From assembly GCA_033819885.1 (NCBI GenBank), contig JAQYUZ010000049.1, positions 59,877 to 123,876 of the forward strand: a stretch of 64,000 bases of DNA. Reading direction: 5' to 3'. Source of the DNA: Microbotryomycetes sp. JL201 (taxonomy: Eukaryota; Basidiomycota; Microbotryomycetes). Position 1 is the first letter of the stretch; each line of letters opens with the position of its first letter. A model generated the notes under the pieces. The model was not told the DNA's origin. It ran no database searches and saw only the letters and a list, made by a program, of their open reading frames with translations. Shown here piece after piece: positions 58,001 through 64,000 of this stretch. The position numbers were made by a program, and so were the translations under genes.

Positions 58001-60883
58001 TGTACTCGATCAGGTTGGGCTGGTCGGGGTCGAACCTGTCAGCGAGGACGGTGTGACAGATAGCCAGAGCTCTCCAAAATTCGATCAATCGCCGCTGATG
58101 GTCCGAGCTGGTCGTCAAGGCCGATGCCAAAACGGGAGAGATCAACGTCAACTGTTCCTCTCGCAGGTATGGATTGCTGAAGCCGGCCTTGAGCCTCTCA
58201 ACCGTCTGTTGCTTTTGTTCGGCAAGGTGCATACTGTTTTGAGCAGGATCGAGGGCCGAGCTGTCTGTGCCTTGACGCTTGGCAGCTCCGACCATCGCCT
58301 CGGTAATGCCATCGCCGTACGCGACGCCATCGACGGCACATTTTTGGAATTCCATGACGTTTTGTGTCAACGTGCCCGTTTTGTCTGAGAAGATGTATTC
58401 AATCTGGCCAAGGTCGTCGGAGATATTCCAAGTCTTGGGCACGCAAGGGTGGTCGAGCTTTGCGAAGAGTTTCAGCACGCACGAAGACATCACAGCTCAA
58501 AGCTTCACGCACAGGCTCGTAGTACATGTCAACGTCCTGGTAAATGAAGAATGCCTGGATCGTCTTGACCAATTCGACGGTGATGACGAGCGAAATGGGC
58601 ACAATGTTCTGAAACAGAATCAACGTGGCACTGAAAGGGAAGGGAGTGACGAAGAACGTATCAGAAGTAGAATGGGACCCTAGGATAGCTCTCGCACTGA
58701 CCCAAATGTGACGATAGCGTTGACAATCGAGCTCGCCGACGGCTGCGCGCCAACTTCAAAAAAGTCTGCAGATGTACTCGCCTTGTTGTCGAGCACGCCT
58801 TGCCCAACAGCACATCCGATGCAAATGCTCATTAGGATTGCAAAGTTGGCCAGGACGTTGAAGTTGGTTTCTTTCTCAATCTTGGATCGCTTCGAAGGCG
58901 TTTCGCCTTGGTTGAGCATGATCTTGGTGTCGGCGCCGGTAAAGACGACGAGCGCGATGACCCATTTCGTATTGCGAAGGGCACAGCCTCGCAATAATAG
59001 CTCGTTGATAGTAACAGGTTCTTGCATCTCGGCGTCGTCGGCCAACTGCTTGCCTTCGATGATCGGGTGCTCGGTTCCTAGCTTGTCGCCAGATAACCTA
59101 TACTTGAGGACACCGTTAAACGAATACAAATTGGCGTGTGGGGCCTCGCACTCGACCCAGAAGCGCGCGTGCTCGATGTCTTCCTCGTTGTTGATGCCCA
59201 TCGTCGCCTTGAGACTCTTGCGGGGCTTTAAGTTTGTCTCGCCGTCAAGATTCTTAGTCTCGATGAAGCATACGCCGTCAGAGTCGGACGAAGACAAGAC
59301 GACGACGTCAGCCGGGATCTGCTCGTTTTCTTTGAGCAGGATAACGTCGCCAACTTCGAGCTTTTTCCATAGTGTGCGTTCCCATTTTGCCGTGCCCGCG
59401 GTGGGATGGGTGTAAGACAGGACGTCTGACGGCTTTGTCGACCTGCCGAGGGATGAAGTGGCGTACCGACTGGACTCGAGCGTCTCTGAGCGCGCTCGGT
59501 TTGGCGGGTAGCTGCTGAGCGCGGACGGAGCATCGATAGTAAACATGCTGTTGTTCTTGTCTTGCAATTGGCCTTCGAGCGTCTCATTTGCGGCAGCTTT
59601 CGTCGGAGTCATGTCGAGCGTTGTCGTGTACAGGAATCCTGCGTCAAACTCGCCCTCTTTCTCGCGCAGTTTGCGTACGCCGCGCGACACGCCTGACCGT
59701 GTCGGTGACTTCCAAAATTGCCACCATGCGCGAGTATCTACTGGTTGATTGACGTTGTTCCAGTCACCTAACCTTGTGACGGCCGAATTATTGACGGCAT
59801 TGTCGAGCGAATGTCGTCGGCCGTCTTCGATGCCGTCCTTGATGGCAGTCAGGCCCAATACAGCGAGCAGCGGTAGCATACCGATCTGTGCATTGACTGC
59901 TCCGAATATGGGAAAGACTGGGGGGCATCGCTTGTCAGTGAGAGCTCCCCAATCAGAGCCGGGCAGCAACTTGCCCTGGAGAATGACGAGCGCGAGGAAA
60001 TAAATGTTGGCTATCCGTCGGAATTGCTCTGACAGATTCTGTCGATACAATGTCAACGAATGGGCTTGGTTCTGGGCGATGATGAAGGTAAACTTACCTT
60101 TGGCACAAAGCTGACGAGCGTATACTTGCTCGTCCGAACCTTGTTGCGTTCGTAGCCACGCGGGTCGGTCATCGCACCTTCAACATTGACGTACACTGTC
60201 CGCCTCGGCTTTGGTCGCTTTCCCTTGCGAAACCCAAGCTTCCAGCCCGAGCCGTCTTGCTTTTCTTGCCTGCGTGCACTCTCCTGCGCCTCGGCTGCCG
60301 CATTGGCCTGTGTTGCTTGTTGCTCAAGCTTTGATCGCCTCTTGTCGCTCGACGTTGTCACCCTCGTGTCGTCCTCGTCCAGCTCCTCGTCCTCTTCGGG
60401 CAAGCTGCCCTGTCCAGTTGAGCTTCGCGGTCTGTTTTTCTTTCGCCCAAAGATGGATTTGCTGCGCGGCCGAAGAGGCGTTGACTTTATTTTTTGTTTG
60501 AGCGATTCTGTGCGCTTGATTCGTCGCCGCTGCTCCTCCATGATGGATTCATGGATCGATGAAGCGGCAGTGCGCACTATGCGCAGCTCTATTGGAGCAT
60601 TGACAGTACATGAATCGAGTCAGCAACGTTTTTGTACGTCTACATGAGCCTTGTGTGCCGTTCTCAGGCTGCCTCCACTTTCAAGCGAGCGCAGAACACT
60701 CTTGCGCTCAATGGCCGACAGCCTGCCTCGGCGCAGTGGCAGTGGCTGAAGCTTACGCAGCTCTGGGTCCGTCTCTGGGTTGTAATCTGGGTGTGTCGTG
60801 TCTGACAGGTTGCGGCCGTCTGGTGCAAATTGCGGGAGCGACTCTGTGCGCGAATGGTGCGGCCGCAGTCGTCTGAACGCCAT
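55081..60883 (-). CDS. P4-type ATPase, Dnf1/Dnf2-like phospholipid flippase
   Basis: Fourteen exons: 60883-60644, 60586-60098, 60038-59975, 59917-58702, 58630-58513, 58457-57443, 57386-57319, 57264-56952, 56894-56726, 56667-56599, 56541-56454, 56398-56011, 55954-55888, 55825-55081; 1682 aa. Hallmarks: [65 protein letters not shown] (actuator), [16 protein letters not shown] (phosphorylation Asp), [47 protein letters not shown], then TM helices. Long basic N-terminal tail and C-terminal tail with nine Gln. Known role: inward flipping of phospholipids with a Cdc50/Lem3 subunit. Introns 59974-59918 (GCAAGT) and 57442-57387 (GCGAGT) are GC-AG. The first splice junction (60643-60587) is the least sure. 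Confidence 0.93.
55129..55155 (-). repeat. CAR (Gln) codon repeat
   Basis: Nine consecutive Gln codons (mixed CAA and CAG on the minus strand) near the C-terminus of the P4-ATPase, preceded by two His codons. Confidence 0.95.
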
Positions 60884-61418
60884 CCTAGGTCCGTTCTAGC
60901 ACAATCGTGTCGTGTGCCGAGGGTTCACGTGCTTGTGCGTGTGCCTTGTGCCTGTGTTGGCGAGCACGGACCGCGTGCGGTTGCGGCGCTTCCGGGACAA
61001 TCTCCGTGTACCCAAACTGCTCGGCGATACACACTCGGCGGATTCTGTTCCGGCGATCCTACCAGTGCTTCCGACGTCGAGACAGGGCAACGCGGAAATG
61101 ATATCGTTAGAGTGGGACAGCGACCGAGCGCGGGCGAGTCGGAAACTGTCCTCGGCCTTGATCGCCACGAGGCAATGTATCTGCACGGTCACCAGACGCG
61201 ACATTTCACTCCCTATGTAACAAGAAATAAATCCCGAGCGTCTCTCGACTGTTTCGCGATCACATCGCAAAGCGCAGCGACCGCGCCACGACGCGTCGCC
61301 AGCACGCGTGTTCCGCGCACGCCACCACCCTACACCTCGGCACCCTGTTTAACAACACGATTAAAAAAAAGGTAGAAGCCAGTCCCGGTGACAAACGCGA
61401 AACCAGCAAAAAAAAATG
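60884..61418. other. Upstream region of the P4-ATPase gene
   Basis: About 535 bases between the flippase start and the tRNA terminator. Open frames on both strands have no protein character. Probably promoter DNA. Confidence 0.4.
61408..61416 (-). terminator. RNA polymerase III terminator
   Basis: Nine A on the plus strand, i.e. a T9 run on the transcribed strand, two bases past the tRNA-Ala discriminator base. Confidence 0.8.
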
Positions 61419-61508
61419 TGGAGAACTTGGGAATCGAACCCAAGACCTCATGCAGATTGCTGTATAGAACAATGCTAAGCAAGCGCTCTACCCCTGAGCT
61501 AGATCCCC
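61419..61508 (-). tRNA. tRNA-Ala (AGC) with intron
   Basis: Reads GGGGATCTAGCTCAGGGGTA from 61508. D arm GCTC/GAGC, anticodon loop with AGC after CTTGCTT, T arm TTGGGTTCGATTCCCAA with a perfect B box, and acceptor end GTTCTCC plus A. The G3:U70 pair, the tRNA-Ala identity mark, is present. An intron of about 18 nt (around TTGTTCTATACAGCAATC) interrupts the anticodon loop at the usual 3'-side position; its exact ends are ambiguous. One mismatch each in the acceptor and anticodon stems. Confidence 0.9.
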
Positions 61509-61537
61509 TTTGATGTGGACGGCAATCTGCTCATACA

Positions 61538-61566
61538 ATATATACTACACAACAAGCGGGACCGGC
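61538..61566 (-). promoter_or_regulatory. Upstream element of tRNA-Ala(AGC)
   Basis: On the minus strand GCCGGTCCCG, 12 bases, TATATAT, then 29 bases to the tRNA 5' end. Both boxes and both spacings recur exactly upstream of the tRNA-Ala(CGC) gene. The TATA-like box sits where TFIIIB binds in RNA polymerase III genes. Confidence 0.7.
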
Positions 61567-63668
61567 GAAACGTGCATGTTGCAAATCTTCTTACTCTGGA
61601 ATGCTGCAAAAAAATTGAAAAGACCGTAGCTGGCCCGAGGAGCGCGCCAGAGAGAAAACAAGCTTGAAGCGACTTTTCCCACGCCATCACAGGCGGACCG
61701 AGTTTAGCTAGCGTCAAAAGACTCTCAATGTCCATCATGTACTATATAGAACCTCCTTCGGGCTTAATGTCAGGCAGAACAAGGCCCAGGGCTCGTGAAA
61801 AGAGGCGAGACAAAGGCAAATGTATGCAGACAAAGTAAGCACCCAATGTTTGAGGTATTTTATTCGGATCAAATTGTCGTTTGACTTGGCCAGCTGCGGT
61901 CGTCTCATCTGGGACCATGAGGACTCTTCTTCGTCCGTAGGGGATTTTTGTTCTTCCCCCGTTCTATCCTATAGATGACGAAGTGATCAATTGCAATGGA
62001 GAGTTTGTTTTGAAAAAAAAAACCTGCCGAAAGCGCCTTTGCTTTGGTCGGACAAGGTGGCGACTGAAAGAATGTGGTCAAAGCACAAGCCGATGCAAAG
62101 TGGATGGTCGGACACGGTGCAAGGCACAGCATCAAGTGACACTGGATCATTTGACCTCGTGGCATTAATGGCGTCTCAGAAGAAGCCACAGAAGAAGGCA
62201 CAAAGTCCCTCAGATTGTATTGGGCTGGATTCTCGATTATATTTTTGATCGTAGCCGCCAAGGTCTTTATACTTCACTCCACCACACTGCTATCATAAGA
62301 ATCTGTACCGTGCTGAAGACTTGAAGCCTGAGTGGAGGGGGCAGCAGATCAATCTTCATCACATCTCGTTAACGACACCGTCTCACAACCACATTGCCAC
62401 TGCGTCAATATGAGACAGGCCCGAACCAGGGCCTATGCCAATCACTGCGCATCTTGATCTGTAGAATGTACCTTAGCGGCCAAGACATGCATCCATACCG
62501 TTGACGCTCCACTCTCCAAAATTCCAGGATTCGTATCGCGAGTTGATTCTCTTTTTTCTTCTAAACAGACTATCAATTGCAGTTGATCACTTGGTATTCT
62601 ACAGGATAGAGCGTGAGAAGGACAAAAATTCCATTACGGACGAAGAAGATTGCTGAGCTTTGCGAGCTTTGGCTTCAACAGTGTGGGACTCTGACAGGTG
62701 GTCCAGTTGATCATAGGTCGTGTACCCACTAAAACAAAGGGCCCTCCGTTTTTCGGTTCAGATTGTGTTGATGGTCGGTGCCTCCAGATCCGTGAGTGAT
62801 CCAGATCATGGAGGGGGGCTTCGGATGTGGTTGCAAGCTCATGAGCCTGAGAGACTTACTGTCGAAGGGCGTTTCGAACTGCTGACTAGCACGATATGTT
62901 ATTGACGAATGCCCCGATCACTATAGGTATACGACTGGTTAACGTTCCTCTCGAGTCGAAAATTCAAAAACAGCTGCAAGTGCTCAAGTATCGTCGAGAT
63001 GGGGACTCGCTCAATACGATTGTGCGTACCCGAACGAGTATTGTCAAATTCGAGAAGTTTTCCATATGCTTCGGAATGGAGAGTAAGCGCAAAGCGCGGA
63101 GCTCTCCTTCGATGGTGGCGTCCCCGTGCTTGCATGGGGTTGACGGTCCTTCAAAGACGAGGCGGCGAGTGGCAGCTGGCCCTTATCACTGTGCGGTGAC
63201 AAGCTGAATCAAGCTGCAGTGGGGCGCACATCAGAGAAACCTCGCTCGCGTGATTGATGGCAGCTAACAGGAGCGACTTCGAAGCCGATCGTCCTGAGAG
63301 ATTGCCTGCACCGGCATAACATTCACCACATTGGTAGCGTCTACTCTCAGCCCGACGTCCTGATCAAAGCCCTGCTGGATCTCTACTGAAGAACGGGACC
63401 GAAAGTAAACAGACTGACCTTGCCGGCCGTATGGCTCAGCCGATGCCACAAATGACCGCGTCCGATTAAGCCACCTTTCATTATCGAATCATGGCCAAGT
63501 GCTCAAAATGCGTTGGGCAATCTGCTTTTGCAATGGATAGTTTGTTTAGGGAGAAAAGCGCCTACAGGAAAAGGATCAAAGAGAACGTTGATGCGCAAAC
63601 AGGTTGACCGTGGTGCAATGCATGACAAGACGACACGCACTTCCTCATGTTGAGGACATGTCGGAGAT
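61567..63668. other. Gene-poor stretch between the two tRNA-Ala genes
   Basis: About 2.1 kb with no supported protein gene. A minus-strand open frame at 61905-62261 (MAATIKNIIENPAQYNLRDF...) and a plus-strand one at 62896-63207 lack recognisable features. A short imperfect direct repeat (ttgcaatggagagtttgttt near 61990 and ttgcaatggatagtttgttt near 63530, each followed by aaagcgcc) links the two ends. No transposon signature found. Confidence 0.4.
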
Positions 63669-63675
63669 AAAAAAA
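63669..63675 (-). terminator. RNA polymerase III terminator
   Basis: Seven A on the plus strand, a T7 run seven bases past the tRNA-Ala(CGC) 3' end. Confidence 0.75.
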
Positions 63676-63682
63676 GAATGAA

Positions 63683-63765
63683 TGGAGAACTTGGGAATCG
63701 AACCCAAGACCTCATGCAAGTGCAATTAATGCGAAGCAAGCGCTCTACCCCTGAGCTAGATCCCC
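63683..63765 (-). tRNA. tRNA-Ala (CGC) with intron
   Basis: Identical to the AGC gene over the acceptor, D and T arms (GGGGATCTAGCTCAGGGGTA from 63765; GGGTTCGATTCCC B box) but with CGC in the anticodon loop. Its intron is shorter, about 11 nt (around TTAATTGCACT), and unrelated in sequence. The G3:U70 pair is kept. Confidence 0.9.
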
Positions 63766-63794
63766 GTGAATGTGAAACGAGGCCTATGAAAACC

Positions 63795-63823
63795 ATATAT
63801 ACTACACACTGGGCGGGACCGGC
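63795..63823 (-). promoter_or_regulatory. Upstream element of tRNA-Ala(CGC)
   Basis: Minus strand GCCGGTCCCG, 12 bases (including TGTGTAG), TATATAT, 29 bases to the tRNA. Same layout as at 61538-61566 although flanking DNA differs. Confidence 0.7.
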
Positions 63824-64000
63824 GGCCTGCGCCCAACGAGATGCTGCCCCTTCAGAGCTCATTCAAGACAATTGTGCCCCTAGGCAGCACCAAGCGTGGA
63901 GTCAGCGATACTTCAAGCTCTTTCCTGCCGGCATCGTCCAAGAAAAAGCATGGCAGACGTTATTAGCGCCATTGCCACCAGATAAATCGGTCAACCGGAT
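63824..64000. other. Window end
   Basis: Short terminal stretch; no feature seen. Confidence 0.4.

Noticed and set aside
61905-62261. Possible small minus-strand gene (118 codons, ATG start)
   Set aside because: No domain, no splice partners, Pro/Phe-rich lower half with a poly-Lys/Phe run; evidence too weak in a gene-poor region.
62560-62900. Possible structured non-coding RNA
   Set aside because: A few self-complementary segments exist, but I could not match SRP, RNase P, U snRNA or snoRNA box patterns.
61984-63560. Imperfect direct repeat near the two tRNA genes, considered as a mobile element
   Set aside because: The repeat is only about 20-30 nt, is not placed equivalently relative to the tRNAs, and no terminal repeats or transposase or integrase coding is present.

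Overview
The window is nuclear DNA of a compact, intron-dense filamentous fungus or yeast, most likely a basidiomycete. Genes are split by many short introns (about 50-110 nt). The gene set is fungal: Zn2Cys6 and NDT80/PhoG-like regulators, chitin deacetylase, laccase, GPI-tailed secreted enzymes and a P4-ATPase. Pucciniomycotina is a guess from gene style, not a demonstrated placement. I rebuilt 26 protein-gene models by hand so that every exon joins in frame, plus two intron-containing tRNA-Ala genes.

Layout. 0-4.5 kb: divergent secreted acid phosphatase (-) and membrane-anchored multicopper oxidase (+). 4.5-8.4 kb: a small mitochondrial-type protein, a SnoaL-like protein and a carnitine/acylcarnitine carrier. 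8.4-13.2 kb: an ER UBX-domain protein of FAF2/Ubx2 type and a GH105-like six-hairpin glycosidase. 13.9-24.4 kb: a Zn2Cys6 factor, a DUF1295 membrane protein, an NDT80-like factor and eIF3i. 24.8-36.2 kb: an accessory block with six diverged head-to-tail paralogues on the minus strand, interrupted by a 1.25-kb palindrome that carries a tail-to-tail gene pair. 37-41 kb: a large disordered protein. 41.4-47.6 kb: chitin deacetylase, alpha-glucosidase and eIF1A. 48-54.3 kb: a large TPR protein and a C2H2 factor. 55-60.9 kb: a Dnf-type P4-ATPase. 61-64 kb: gene-poor, with two tRNA-Ala genes.

The strongest unusual signals are: (i) the lineage-specific-looking paralogue array, with exons of conserved size and a 15-nt micro-exon; (ii) many GC-AG introns, 12 of about 129 modelled, including one where the palindromic twin gene has GT at the same donor; (iii) the palindrome, whose two genes overlap in antisense; (iv) a shared, identically spaced upstream element on both tRNA-Ala genes; (v) micro-exons of 9, 12, 14 and 15 nt. 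Housekeeping and metabolic genes are scattered rather than arranged as a pathway. Several encode secreted or cell-surface carbohydrate and phosphate enzymes (acid phosphatase, GH105-like, chitin deacetylase, laccase). All gene models are manual, from splice signals, reading frame and remembered family patterns; no alignment or transcript data were used.
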